NCBI RefSeq assembly: GCF_014649835.1
Contig: NZ_BMTU01000004.1
Coordinates: 434,001 to 498,000, forward strand
From: Streptomyces pilosus
GTDB lineage: Bacteria > Actinomycetota > Actinomycetes > Streptomycetales > Streptomycetaceae
Direction of reading: 5' to 3'
DNA: 64,000 nt
The notes under the pieces were generated by a model. It was not told where the DNA came from. It worked only from the letters and a program-made list of their open reading frames with translations, and searched no databases. Made by a program: the position numbers and the translations under genes. Within the stretch, counting starts at the first letter, position 1. Each line of letters opens with the position of its first letter. Positions 9,129 to 17,901 of this stretch are shown in pieces.

Positions 9129-10361
9129 ATGGGTGCCGACCGGATGCCGCGGGCCGTCGGGACGGCCTGGGGGCTGCTGGTCCTCAACACGCTGGGCTCC
9201 GCCGGGGCGAAGACCATCGTGCCGCTGCCCCGCTCCCTCATCCAGATGGTCACCATGGGCGCGCTGGTCGCCGCGTTCACGCTGGCGCTCGCGGTCAACC
9301 TCCGGCTGCGCGTGCGGCCGAGCGCCTTCCTGTTCCTGCTCACCCTGCTGCTGGTGCCGAGCGTGCTCGCCAGCGCGAGCCTGGAGTCGGGACTCGGCGC
9401 GCTGTTCCGCTGTGCCCGGCTGACCGTCTTCGTCGCCACGCTGTGGCTGCTCAGCCGCTGGTGGGACGGCGGTACTGCCTTCGTGCGGCTCCACATCCGG
9501 ATGTACTTCCTGGTGCTGTGCTCGGTGGCCGCCGGGCTCGCCGTCTCCCCGGGCGCCGCCCTGCCCGACCTCTACGGCGGCCGGCTGGTCGGCGCGCTGT
9601 GGCCGCTCACCCCGCCGCAGATCGGACAGTACGCCGCCGTGATCACCGGGCTCTGTGTGCTGCTCCTGCTGGGCCGCCGCACCGACCGGCGCGGCGCGGC
9701 CCTGGTCGTCGTGCCGGCCCTGGTCCTGCTCGCGCTGACCCACACCCGTACCGCCACGCTCGGTCTCGTCGCCGGGCTGGCGGTGGCGATCGGCTCGCTC
9801 GTCCTGACCAGCGCCGCCGCGCGCCGGTTCTTCACCTGGGCGGTGCTGGTGGCCGCCGTGGCCGCGGTGGGGTTCGGCTCCCTGCTGCAGGCGTGGTTCC
9901 TGCGCGGGCAGAGCCAGGAGAACTTCACCAGCCTCACCGGCCGGGCCAAGGTGTGGGACGCCCTGCTGGCGGCACCCCGGACGACCTCGGAGTACCTGTT
10001 CGGCGCGGGCCTGGGCGACAAGTCGTTCGGCGGGCTGCCCATCGACAACAGCTGGCTGGCCGTCTACCACGAGCAGGGGATGACCGGGGTGACCCTGGTC
10101 GCCGCGATGATCGCCGTGCTGGGCGGTGTCGCGCTGCTGCGGCCGCCGTCGCTGTCGAGGGCCTGCGCGCTGTTCCTGATCAGCTACTGCGCGATCGCCT
10201 CGTACACCGAGGCCGGGCTGGGCGACGCCTCGCCGTACCTGCTGCACCTGACCGTGGCCGCCTCCCTGCTGGTGGCGCCCGCGGCGGCCCCCTCCCGCCC
10301 GGCGCCCGCGGTCCCCCGGCGGCGCGTCCCGCGGTGGGCCCAGCGATCGGAGGTGACCTGA
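9129..10361 (+). CDS. O-antigen ligase/polymerase-like membrane protein (Wzy-type)
   Basis: About 410 aa with roughly ten hydrophobic segments. It has a soluble loop in the second half (around LTGRAKVWDALL and GLGDKSFGG) before the final helices, the layout of Wzy polymerases and O-antigen ligases. ATG 9129 is preferred because GGACGG sits 8 bp upstream; an in-frame GTG at 9120 overlaps the previous gene but has no ribosome site. Sequence conservation in this family is low, so the call rests on topology and operon context: chain-length protein, flippase and glycosyltransferases are all present. It would join lipid-linked repeat units at the outer face of the membrane. Confidence 0.78.
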   Translation: MGADRMPRAVGTAWGLLVLNTLGSAGAKTIVPLPRSLIQMVTMGALVAAFTLALAVNLRLRVRPSAFLFLLTLLLVPSVLASASLESGLGALFRCARLTVFVATLWLLSRWWDGGTAFVRLHIRMYFLVLCSVAAGLAVSPGAALPDLYGGRLVGALWPLTPPQIGQYAAVITGLCVLLLLGRRTDRRGAALVVVPALVLLALTHTRTATLGLVAGLAVAIGSLVLTSAAARRFFTWAVLVAAVAAVGFGSLLQAWFLRGQSQENFTSLTGRAKVWDALLAAPRTTSEYLFGAGLGDKSFGGLPIDNSWLAVYHEQGMTGVTLVAAMIAVLGGVALLRPPSLSRACALFLISYCAIASYTEAGLGDASPYLLHLTVAASLLVAPAAAPSRPAPAVPRRRVPRWAQRSEVT

Positions 10362-10362
10362 C

Positions 10363-11634
10363 ATGCACGTCCTCGTGGTGCACAACCGCTACGCCTCGGC
10401 GCAGCCGAGCGGGGAGAACAACGTCGTCGACCAGGAGGTGGCGCTGCTGCGCGGGGCCGGCCACCGGGTGGGGCTGTTCGAGCGGCGCAGCGACGACATC
10501 GCCGGCCGGTCCCTGCCCGGCAAGGCCGCGCTGCCGCTGCTGGTGCCGTGGAACCCGGCGGTCCGCAGGGAGCTCGCCGCGCGGCTGCGGGACGAACGGC
10601 CGGACGTGGTGCACGTCCACAACGTCTTCCCGCTGCTGTCGCCGGCGGTGCTGGCCGCCTGCGCCGACGCCGGGGTGCCCGCCGTCGCCACGCTGCACAA
10701 CTACACCCAGGTCTGCCCGCCCGGCACGCTCCAGCGGGACGGCCGGCCGTGCACCGAGTGCGTCGGGAGGACGCCGCTGCCCGCCGTCCGGCACGGCTGC
10801 TACCGCGACTCCCGGCTGGCGACGGTGCCGCTCGCGGTCAGCCTGTCGGTGAACCGGCGGCGCTGGTGGTCCGGCGTGGAGCGGTTCTTCTGCATCTCGG
10901 CGGCGCAGCGCGAGGTCCTGGTGGGCGCCGGCCTGCCGGCGGGACGGCTGGCCGTGAAGCACAACTTCGTGCCCGACCCGGAGGTCCGCCGGTCGGGTGA
11001 CGGGGAGCACGTGCTCTTCCTCGGCCGCCTCGCGGAGGCCAAGGGCGTGCGGCTGCTGATGGCCGCCTGGGACGAGATCGCCGCCGGCGGCGGTGCGGGC
11101 GTGCCGCTGGTGATCGCCGGCGCGGGGCCGCTGGAGGCGGAGGTGGCCGCCTGGGCGGCGGGCCGGGACGACGTCCGGTACGCCGGCCTGTACGACACCG
11201 CCCAGTGCCGGGAGGCCGTCGCGCGGTCGGTCGCCGTGGTGGCCCCCTCGACCTGGCTGGAGACGTTCGGCCTGGTGGTCGTGGAGGCCATGGCGGCGGG
11301 GGTCCCGGCCGTCGCCGCCGGGCACGGCGCCTTCACCGAACTCGTCGAGGACGGGCGTACGGGGCTGCTGCACCGTCCGGGCGACGCCGCCTCGCTCGCG
11401 GACGGCCTGCGGCGGGTCACCGCCGACCGGGTTCGCAACCGGGAGATGGGGCGGGCGGCCCGGCGCCGCTACGAGCGGGACTTCAGCCCGGCCGTCGGGC
11501 TGGAGCGCCTGCTGGAGGGGTACCGCGCCGCGGTCGCGGGGCGGTTCGGCGGCGGGGTCGGCCCGCCGCCGGGGGACGGAGACACGGGCTCGCGGCGGGG
11601 TCACCCGCGCGGGCGGGATGGGGGAAGCAGATGA
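10363..11634 (+). CDS. Glycosyltransferase family 4 (GT-B fold)
   Basis: 423 aa, starting 1 bp after the preceding stop. The N-terminal domain has the pattern DVVHVHNVFPLLSP. The C-terminal domain has LFLGRLAEAKG and the GT4 E-x7-E signature (Glu300 and Glu308 in ETFGLVVVE). The last about 30 residues are a Gly/Arg-rich tail without predicted structure. The enzyme should transfer a sugar from a nucleotide donor to the lipid-linked repeat unit at the cytoplasmic side. Donor and acceptor cannot be inferred. Overlaps the methyltransferase gene by ATGA. Confidence 0.88.
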   Translation: MHVLVVHNRYASAQPSGENNVVDQEVALLRGAGHRVGLFERRSDDIAGRSLPGKAALPLLVPWNPAVRRELAARLRDERPDVVHVHNVFPLLSPAVLAACADAGVPAVATLHNYTQVCPPGTLQRDGRPCTECVGRTPLPAVRHGCYRDSRLATVPLAVSLSVNRRRWWSGVERFFCISAAQREVLVGAGLPAGRLAVKHNFVPDPEVRRSGDGEHVLFLGRLAEAKGVRLLMAAWDEIAAGGGAGVPLVIAGAGPLEAEVAAWAAGRDDVRYAGLYDTAQCREAVARSVAVVAPSTWLETFGLVVVEAMAAGVPAVAAGHGAFTELVEDGRTGLLHRPGDAASLADGLRRVTADRVRNREMGRAARRRYERDFSPAVGLERLLEGYRAAVAGRFGGGVGPPPGDGDTGSRRGHPRGRDGGSR

Positions 11635-12866
11635 CACGATGCCGACTCTGCGGCTCGGCGGCGCTCGCGAGCGTCGTCGACCTGGGGGCGACTCCGCCGT
11701 GCGAGAGTTTTCTCGCCGCGGACCAACTGGACCGGCCGGAGCCGGCGTACCCGCTGCACCTGCGGGTGTGCACGGAGTGCTGGCTCGCGCAGATCCCTCC
11801 GCTGATCACGCCGGAGGAGACGTTCACCCAGTACGCGTACTTCTCCTCGTACTCGACCTCCTGGGTGGAGCACGCGCGCACGTTCGTCACCGACGCGGCC
11901 GCCCGGCTGGGGCTGGGCGCCGGCTCGTTCGTGGTCGAGGTCGCCAGCAACGACGGTTACCTGCTGAAGCACGTGGTGGACCGGGGGATCCGCTGCCTCG
12001 GCATCGAGCCGTCGGTGAACGTCGGCGCCGCGGCGCGGGACGCGGGCGTGCCCACGCTCACCGCGTTCCTCGACCCGGCCACCGGCTCGGACGTGCGCGC
12101 CGAGCACGGCCCGGCGGACCTGGTCGTGGCGAACAACGTGTACGCGCACATCCCCGACGTGGTCGGCTTCACCCGGGGACTGCGCGCCCTGGTCGCCGAC
12201 GACGGCTGGGTGTCGATCGAGGTGCAGCACCTGCTGACCCTGATCGAGGAGAACCAGTACGACACGATCTACCACGAGCACTTCCAGTACTACACGGTCG
12301 CGGCCGCGGCCCGGGCGCTGGCGAGCGGCGGTCTGACCCTGGTGGACGTGGAGCTGCTGCCGACGCACGGCGGCTCGATCCGGCTGTGGGCCCGGCCGGA
12401 GGGCGTGGCCGGTGAGCCGTCCCGGCGGGTGGCCGCGGTGCTGGACCGGGAGAAGGCCGCCGGGCTGCAGGAGCTGTCCGGGTACGCCGAGTTCGCCGCC
12501 CGGGTGGCCAAGGTGCGCCGGGACCTGCTGCGGTTCCTCATCGAGGCGGCGGAGCGCGGTGAGACGGTCGTCGGCTACGGCGCGCCGGGCAAGGGCAACA
12601 CCCTGCTCAACCACTGCGGCATCCGGCCCGACCTGCTGCCGTACACGGTCGACCGCAACCCCTACAAGCACGGCAGGTTCACCCCCGGCACCCGCATCCC
12701 GATCCTGGCGCCGGAGCGGATCGCCGCCGACCGGCCGGACTACGTCCTCGTGCTCCCGTGGAACCTGCGGGCCGAGCTGACCGAGCAGCTGTCCTTCGTG
12801 CACGAGTGGGGCGGACGGCTGGTCTTCCCCATACCGGAACTGAGCATTGTCGAGGTCGAGCGATGA
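11631..12866 (+). CDS. Sugar-nucleotide C-methyltransferase (SAM-dependent, zinc-binding N-terminus)
   Basis: 411 aa. The N-terminus has a zinc site, Cys4 and Cys7 (CRLC) with Cys47 and Cys50 (CTEC), as in TylC3-type NDP-hexose C-methyltransferases. The central SAM domain has VEVASNDGYLL and DLVVANNVYAHIPD. The C-terminal Methyltransf_14 region has GYGAPGKGNTLLNHC. These enzymes methylate C-3 of an NDP-4-keto sugar to make branched sugars. The next gene makes a CDP-sugar, so the substrate is probably CDP-linked (inference). Both ends overlap neighbours by 4 bp, so translation is coupled. Confidence 0.88.
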   Translation: MTRCRLCGSAALASVVDLGATPPCESFLAADQLDRPEPAYPLHLRVCTECWLAQIPPLITPEETFTQYAYFSSYSTSWVEHARTFVTDAAARLGLGAGSFVVEVASNDGYLLKHVVDRGIRCLGIEPSVNVGAAARDAGVPTLTAFLDPATGSDVRAEHGPADLVVANNVYAHIPDVVGFTRGLRALVADDGWVSIEVQHLLTLIEENQYDTIYHEHFQYYTVAAAARALASGGLTLVDVELLPTHGGSIRLWARPEGVAGEPSRRVAAVLDREKAAGLQELSGYAEFAARVAKVRRDLLRFLIEAAERGETVVGYGAPGKGNTLLNHCGIRPDLLPYTVDRNPYKHGRFTPGTRIPILAPERIAADRPDYVLVLPWNLRAELTEQLSFVHEWGGRLVFPIPELSIVEVER

Positions 12867-13663
12867 AGGTCGTACTGTTCTGCGGCGGTTACGGGCTGCG
12901 GATGCGCAGCGGGACCTCCGACGACGTGCCCAAGCCGATGGCGATGGTCGGGCCGCGCCCGCTGATCTGGCACGTCATGCGCTACTACGCGTACTACGGG
13001 CACACGGAGTTCATCCTGTGCCTCGGCTACGGGGCGCACCACATCAAGGACTTCTTCCTCAACTACGAGGAGACGACGTCCAACGACTTCGTGCTGCGGG
13101 GCGGGCGGACCGAGTTGCTGTCCACCGACATCGCCGACTGGACGATCACGTTCGCGCAGACCGGCATCGAGTCCCCGATCGGGGAGCGGCTGCGCCGGGT
13201 GCGGCACCACCTGGACGGCGACGAGATGTTCCTCGCCAACTACGCCGACGTCCTCACCGACGCCCCGCTGCCCGAGATGATCGACCGGTTCGCCCGGCGC
13301 GACGCCGGCGCGTCGATGATGGTGGTGCCGCCGCAGTCCTCGTTCCACTGCGTGGACCTGGGCGAGGACGGCCTGGTGGGGGGCATCACCCCGGTGAGCG
13401 AACTGCCGCTGTGGGAGAACGGCGGCTACTTCGTGCTCCGCCAGGAGGTCCTCGACCACATCCCCGAGGGCGGTGACCTGGTCGCCGACGGGTGCGGCGG
13501 GCTGGCCAAGCAGGGGCGGCTGGTGGCCTACCGGCACCGCGGCTTCTGGAAGCCGACCGACACCGTGAAGGAGCGGGCCGCGCTCGACGAGGCCTACGCC
13601 CGCGGCGACCGCCCGTGGGCGGTGTGGGAACGGGACGGTGCGGGCGCCGGGGTGAGGGCGTGA
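12863..13663 (+). CDS. rfbF: Glucose-1-phosphate cytidylyltransferase-like nucleotidyltransferase
   Basis: 266 aa with the nucleotidyltransferase signature FCGGYGLRMR at the N-terminus followed by VPKPMAMVG (activated-sugar and Mg2+ binding). Length and motif spacing fit RfbF enzymes, which make CDP-glucose from CTP and glucose-1-phosphate. This is the entry step to CDP-linked deoxy and branched sugars. No obvious CDP-glucose 4,6-dehydratase (RfbG) lies in the window; the NAD-epimerase at 14304 is the only short-chain enzyme nearby. Start and stop both overlap flanking genes. Confidence 0.85.
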   Translation: MKVVLFCGGYGLRMRSGTSDDVPKPMAMVGPRPLIWHVMRYYAYYGHTEFILCLGYGAHHIKDFFLNYEETTSNDFVLRGGRTELLSTDIADWTITFAQTGIESPIGERLRRVRHHLDGDEMFLANYADVLTDAPLPEMIDRFARRDAGASMMVVPPQSSFHCVDLGEDGLVGGITPVSELPLWENGGYFVLRQEVLDHIPEGGDLVADGCGGLAKQGRLVAYRHRGFWKPTDTVKERAALDEAYARGDRPWAVWERDGAGAGVRA

Positions 13664-14307
13664 TCCGGCTGCGCACCGGTGGCCCGGACCGGGTCGTCGC
13701 GGTGGGCGCGCACTGCGACGACATCGCCATCGGCGCCGGCGGCACGCTGCTGACGCTGTGCCTCGCCCGGCCGGGGATCCGCGTCGACGCGCTGGTGCTG
13801 TCCGGCGGCGGCGGTGAGCGGGAGCAGGAGGAGCGGGCCGCGCTCGCCGCCTTCTGCCCCGGCGCCGACCTGCGGCTGACCGTGCTGAAACTGCCGGACG
13901 GCCGGTTGCCCGCGCACTGGGAGGAGGCCAAGGCGGCGGTCGAGGAGCTGCGCGCCCGCACCGAGCCGGACCTCGTGCTGGCCCCGCGCACCGAGGACGC
14001 CCACCAGGACCACCGCGGCCTGGCGCGGCTGATGACCACGGCGTTCCGGGACCACCTCGTGCTCGGCTACGAGATCGTCAAGTGGGACGGCGACCTCGGC
14101 CGGATGACGGCGTACCAGCCGCTGTCGCCGGAGACCGCCGAGCGGAAGGTGCGGCTGCTCCAGGAGCACTACCCGTCGCAGCGGCACCGGCCCTGGTACG
14201 ACCGGGAGGCCTTCCTCGGTCTCGCCCGGATCCGCGGCATCGAATGCCACGCTCGCTACGCCGAGGCGTTCGCCGTCACCAAACTCACTCTCGACCTGGG
14301 GGAATGA
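13660..14307 (+). CDS. PIG-L/LmbE family deacetylase
   Basis: 215 aa from GTG 13660, overlapping the previous stop. The metal-binding motif AHCDD is in the position of the family's HPDD, followed by a Gly-rich turn (GAGGTL). A second motif, EDAHQDH, provides the other metal ligand. PIG-L enzymes are zinc-dependent N-deacetylases of GlcNAc-containing substrates. Here the substrate is likely an N-acetylated sugar nucleotide or lipid-linked sugar of this cluster. The change from Pro to Cys within the first motif is unusual but keeps the His and Asp ligands. Confidence 0.85.
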   Translation: MIRLRTGGPDRVVAVGAHCDDIAIGAGGTLLTLCLARPGIRVDALVLSGGGGEREQEERAALAAFCPGADLRLTVLKLPDGRLPAHWEEAKAAVEELRARTEPDLVLAPRTEDAHQDHRGLARLMTTAFRDHLVLGYEIVKWDGDLGRMTAYQPLSPETAERKVRLLQEHYPSQRHRPWYDREAFLGLARIRGIECHARYAEAFAVTKLTLDLGE

Positions 14308-15335
14308 ACGTGCGCGTACTGCTGACCGGACACCAGGGGTATTTGGGCACCGTGATGGCCCCGGTCCTCACGGCCGCCGGCCACGAGGTCGTCGGCCTGG
14401 ACGCCGGCCTGTTCGCCGACTGCGTCCTCGGCCCGGCGCCCGCCGACCCGGCGGGACACCGCGTGGACCTGCGGGACGTCACGGCCGAGCACGTGGCCGG
14501 GGTGGACGCCGTGATCCACCTGGCCGCGCTGTCCAACGACCCGCTGGGCTCGCTGGCGCCGGAACTCACCTACGACATCAACCACCACGCCTCGGTGCGG
14601 CTGGCCCGGCTGGCCCGCGACGCGGGGGTCCAGCGTTTCCTGTACGCGTCGACCTGCTCGGTGTACGGGGCCGCCGGCGGTGACGACCTGGTGGGCGAGG
14701 ACGCCCCGCTGCGCCCGGTGACGCCGTACGCGGAGTCCAAGGTGCGGGTGGAGGACGACCTGCGCGCGCTGGCCGACGGCGACTTCAGCCCGGTGTACCT
14801 GCGCAACGCCACCGCGTTCGGGTTCTCCCCCCGGCTGCGCGCCGACATCGTGCTGAACAACCTGGTGGGCCACGCCCTGCTGTCCGGGGAGGTGCTCGTG
14901 CTCTCCGACGGCACCCCCTGGCGTCCGCTGGTGCACGCCGCCGACATCGCGCGCGCCTTCACCGCCGCGCTGACCGCGCCGCGGGTGGCGGTGCACGACC
15001 GGGCCTTCAACATCGGCACCGAGGACAACAACGTCACGGTCGCGGAGATCGCCGGGCAGGTCGCCGAGGCGGTGTCCGGCTCCAAGGTGGTGATCACCGG
15101 GGAGACCGGTGCCGACCCGCGCTCCTACCGGGTGGACTTCTCCCGCTTCCGGGCCGCGGTGCCCGGCTTCGCCTGCGAGTGGTCCGTGCGGCGGGGCGCG
15201 CTGGAACTCGCCGACGCCTACCGCGCGCACGGGCTGACCCAGGACGACTTCGAGCAGCGCTTCACCCGCCTCGCCGTGCTGCGCGCGCAGTCCGACGCGG
15301 GGACCGTCGGCGACACCCTGCGGTGGCGCCGGTGA
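14304..15335 (+). CDS. NAD-dependent epimerase/dehydratase (extended SDR)
   Basis: 343 aa. The Rossmann loop GHQGYLG is at residues 9-15, with the catalytic YAESK motif and a preceding STCSVYG serine region. Extended SDRs carry out 4,6-dehydration, epimerisation or 4-keto reduction of nucleotide sugars. Next to a cytidylyltransferase and a C-methyltransferase, the likely substrate is a CDP-4-keto sugar; dehydratase and reductase cannot be told apart by eye. Overlaps both neighbours by 4 bp. Confidence 0.87.
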   Translation: MNVRVLLTGHQGYLGTVMAPVLTAAGHEVVGLDAGLFADCVLGPAPADPAGHRVDLRDVTAEHVAGVDAVIHLAALSNDPLGSLAPELTYDINHHASVRLARLARDAGVQRFLYASTCSVYGAAGGDDLVGEDAPLRPVTPYAESKVRVEDDLRALADGDFSPVYLRNATAFGFSPRLRADIVLNNLVGHALLSGEVLVLSDGTPWRPLVHAADIARAFTAALTAPRVAVHDRAFNIGTEDNNVTVAEIAGQVAEAVSGSKVVITGETGADPRSYRVDFSRFRAAVPGFACEWSVRRGALELADAYRAHGLTQDDFEQRFTRLAVLRAQSDAGTVGDTLRWRR

Positions 15336-16606
15336 GCGAGGTCGGCGAGGAGATGCACGCGCTGGTGCGGCGGCTGTACCCGCTGTGCCGGAGCATCACC
15401 GGCGACGGGGTGCGCGCCACCCTGGACATCGTCGGTGAGTACGTCCCGCTGGAGGTGCACGAGGTGCCGACGGGGACCGAGGTCCTCGACTGGACGGTGC
15501 CGCAGGAGTGGAACATCCGCGACGCGTACGTCGCCGACGCCTCCGGCCGGCGGGTCGTCGACTTCGCCGCGTCCAGCCTGCACGTCCTCGGCTACAGCGT
15601 GCCGGTGTCGGCGACCATGCCGCTGGCCGAGCTGCGCCCGCACCTGCACACCCTGCCGGACCACCCGTCCTGGGTGCCGTACCGCACCAGCTACTACACG
15701 CCGGAGTGGGGGTTCTGCCTGGCGCAGGAGACCCTGGACGCGATGCCGGACGGCGACTACGAGGTGCGGATCGACTCGACGCTCGCCGACGGCCACCTCA
15801 CCTACGCCGAGCACGTGGTCCCCGGACGGGTGACCGACGAGGTGATCGTCTCCTGCCACGTCTGCCACCCGTCGCTGGCCAACGACAACCTGGCCGGGAT
15901 CGCGGTGGCGGTCTTCCTGGCCCGGGCGCTCGCGGAGCGGCAGCCGCACTACACCTACCGGTTCGTCTTCGCCCCCGGCACCATCGGGGCGATCACCTGG
16001 CTGGCCCGCAACGCCGAGCGGGTGGAGCGGGTCAGGCACGGTCTGGTGCTGGCCTGCGCCGGCGACCGGGGTGAGCTGACGTACAAGCGGAGCAGGCGCG
16101 GCGACGCGGAGATCGACCGGGTGCTGCGGTACGTGCTGGCCGCCTCCGGACGCCCGCACCGCGTCACCGAGTTCACCCCGTACGGCTACGACGAGCGGCA
16201 GTACTGCTCCCCCGGGTTCGACCTCGGCGTGGGCTCGCTCAGCCGGACCCCGTACGCCGGGTACCCCGAGTACCACACCTCGGCGGACGACCCGGACTTC
16301 GTCTCCCCGGAGGCGATGGCGGACACCCTCGCGGTGTGCCGCGAGGCGTTCGGCGTCCTCGACCGCAACCGGCGGTACGTCAACCTCAGCCCGTACGGGG
16401 AGCCGCAGTTGGGCCGGCGCGGGCTGTACGAATCGCTCGGGGGGCGCAGCGACGCGAAGCAGGCGCAGATGGCGATGCTCTGGGTGCTGAGCCTGTCCGA
16501 CGGGGAGCACGGCCTGCTGGACGTCGCCGAGCGGTCCGGGCTGCCGTTCGACACCGTCGCGGCCGCCGCCGACGCCCTGCACGGTGCCGGGCTGCTCAAG
16601 GCATGA
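15332..16606 (+). CDS. DUF4910 / M28-aminopeptidase-like protein with C-terminal winged helix
   Basis: 424 aa from GTG 15332, which overlaps the previous stop. The N-terminus matches DUF2172-type proteins (RSITGDGVR, then WTVPQEWNI). The centre has a CHVCHPSLANDN motif and later EYHTSADD, spaced like the metal ligands of M28 zinc peptidases. The last about 80 residues look like a winged helix (LLDVAERSGLPFDTV). Family members recur in surface-polysaccharide loci next to PIG-L and epimerase genes. Their reaction is not established as far as I know, and hydrolysis of an amide or peptide-like substituent on the sugar is a guess. Confidence 0.82.
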   Translation: MSEVGEEMHALVRRLYPLCRSITGDGVRATLDIVGEYVPLEVHEVPTGTEVLDWTVPQEWNIRDAYVADASGRRVVDFAASSLHVLGYSVPVSATMPLAELRPHLHTLPDHPSWVPYRTSYYTPEWGFCLAQETLDAMPDGDYEVRIDSTLADGHLTYAEHVVPGRVTDEVIVSCHVCHPSLANDNLAGIAVAVFLARALAERQPHYTYRFVFAPGTIGAITWLARNAERVERVRHGLVLACAGDRGELTYKRSRRGDAEIDRVLRYVLAASGRPHRVTEFTPYGYDERQYCSPGFDLGVGSLSRTPYAGYPEYHTSADDPDFVSPEAMADTLAVCREAFGVLDRNRRYVNLSPYGEPQLGRRGLYESLGGRSDAKQAQMAMLWVLSLSDGEHGLLDVAERSGLPFDTVAAAADALHGAGLLKA

Positions 16607-17901
16607 CGCCGATGACCACCGAGGGGGAGAGGACGAGGCCGCGGGCGGCGTCGGCGAGGCGGGCCGTCGTCGGCCGGCTGTCCTGGGGACTGGCCGACCA
16701 GGCGGCCTCCAGCGTGAGCAACTTCGTGGTGGGCGTCTACGTGGCCCGCTCGCTGGGGGTGACCGCGTTCGGCGTGTTCAGCCTCGCCTGGGTGACCTAC
16801 GGCGTGGTGCTCAACGTCTCGCGCGGGGTGGCCACCGACCCGCTGGTGGTGCGCTTCAGCGGGGTGCCGGAGGCGTCCTGGCGCGGGGCGGTGGCCCGGT
16901 CGTCGGGGGTCGCGCTCGGTGTCGGCGCCGCCCTCGGCGCGGCGTCCGTGGCGGTCGGTCTCGCCGCCGGCGGCCCGGTGGGCACCGCGTTCGCCTGCCT
17001 CGGCGTCGTCCTGCCGGGGCTGCTGCTCCAGGACGCCTGGCGGTTCGCGTTCTTCGCCGCCGGCGCCGGACGCAAGGCGTTCGTCAACGACGTCGTGTGG
17101 GGGGTGGCGCTCGTCCCGGCCCTGGTGGTGGCGGCCCGGGTGGGCAGCGTGTCCGCCTTCGTGCTCGCCTGGGGCGGGTCCGCCGCCGTGGCCGCGGCGT
17201 ACGGCTGTGTCCAGTCCGGCATCCGGCCCCGCCCGTCGGGCGCGCGCACGTGGGTGCGCGAGCACCGCGACCTCGGCTACCGCTACCTGGTCGAGAACGT
17301 CAGCAACAGCGGCGCGAGCCAGCTGCGGGCGTACGGGCTCGGCGCGATCGTCGGGGTCGGCGCGGTGGGGGTGATCCGGGGGGCGGAACTGCTGCTCGGC
17401 CCGTTCCTCGCCCTGCTGATGGGCCTGTCGCTGGTCACCGTCGCGGAGGCGGCCCGGGTGCTGCGGCGGGCCCCGCACCGGCTCGGCGCGTTCTGCCTGC
17501 TCCTCGGCGGCGGGCAGGCCGTCGCCGCGCTGCTGTGGGGCGGGGCGCTGCTGCTGGTGCCGGACCGGCTCGGCGAACTGGTGCTCGGCGGCGTCTGGGG
17601 TGCGGCCGCCGCCCTCGTCGTGCCCGTCACGCTCGGCGTCGCGGGCGCGGGCCTGGGCACCGGCGCGGCGGCCGGCCTGCGCGCGCTCGGGGCGGCCCGG
17701 CGCAGCCTGCGCAGCCAGCTGTTCGCCTCCGCCTGCTACGTCGCCGGCGGGCTCGGCGGGGCGGTCCTGGCCGGCACGGCCGGCTCCGCCTGGGGCGTCG
17801 CCGCCGCGACCGGGTGCGCTTCGGCCGTGTGGTGGCTGCACCTGCGGTCCGCCCTGCGCGAGCACCACCAGAAGACCATCCGTGAAGTGAGGACCTCATG
17901 A
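16603..17901 (+). CDS. Polysaccharide flippase (Wzx/MOP superfamily)
   Basis: 432 aa with about twelve hydrophobic segments and the N-terminal pattern of polysaccharide exporters: LSWGLADQAASSVSNF, then VARSLGVTAFGVFSL. It probably moves the undecaprenyl-linked repeat unit across the membrane, feeding the Wzy-like protein at 9129. ATG 16603 overlaps the stop of the DUF4910 gene; a second ATG at 16612 is possible. It ends 4 bp into the next glycosyltransferase gene. Confidence 0.83.
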   Translation: MTPMTTEGERTRPRAASARRAVVGRLSWGLADQAASSVSNFVVGVYVARSLGVTAFGVFSLAWVTYGVVLNVSRGVATDPLVVRFSGVPEASWRGAVARSSGVALGVGAALGAASVAVGLAAGGPVGTAFACLGVVLPGLLLQDAWRFAFFAAGAGRKAFVNDVVWGVALVPALVVAARVGSVSAFVLAWGGSAAVAAAYGCVQSGIRPRPSGARTWVREHRDLGYRYLVENVSNSGASQLRAYGLGAIVGVGAVGVIRGAELLLGPFLALLMGLSLVTVAEAARVLRRAPHRLGAFCLLLGGGQAVAALLWGGALLLVPDRLGELVLGGVWGAAAALVVPVTLGVAGAGLGTGAAAGLRALGAARRSLRSQLFASACYVAGGLGGAVLAGTAGSAWGVAAATGCASAVWWLHLRSALREHHQKTIREVRTS

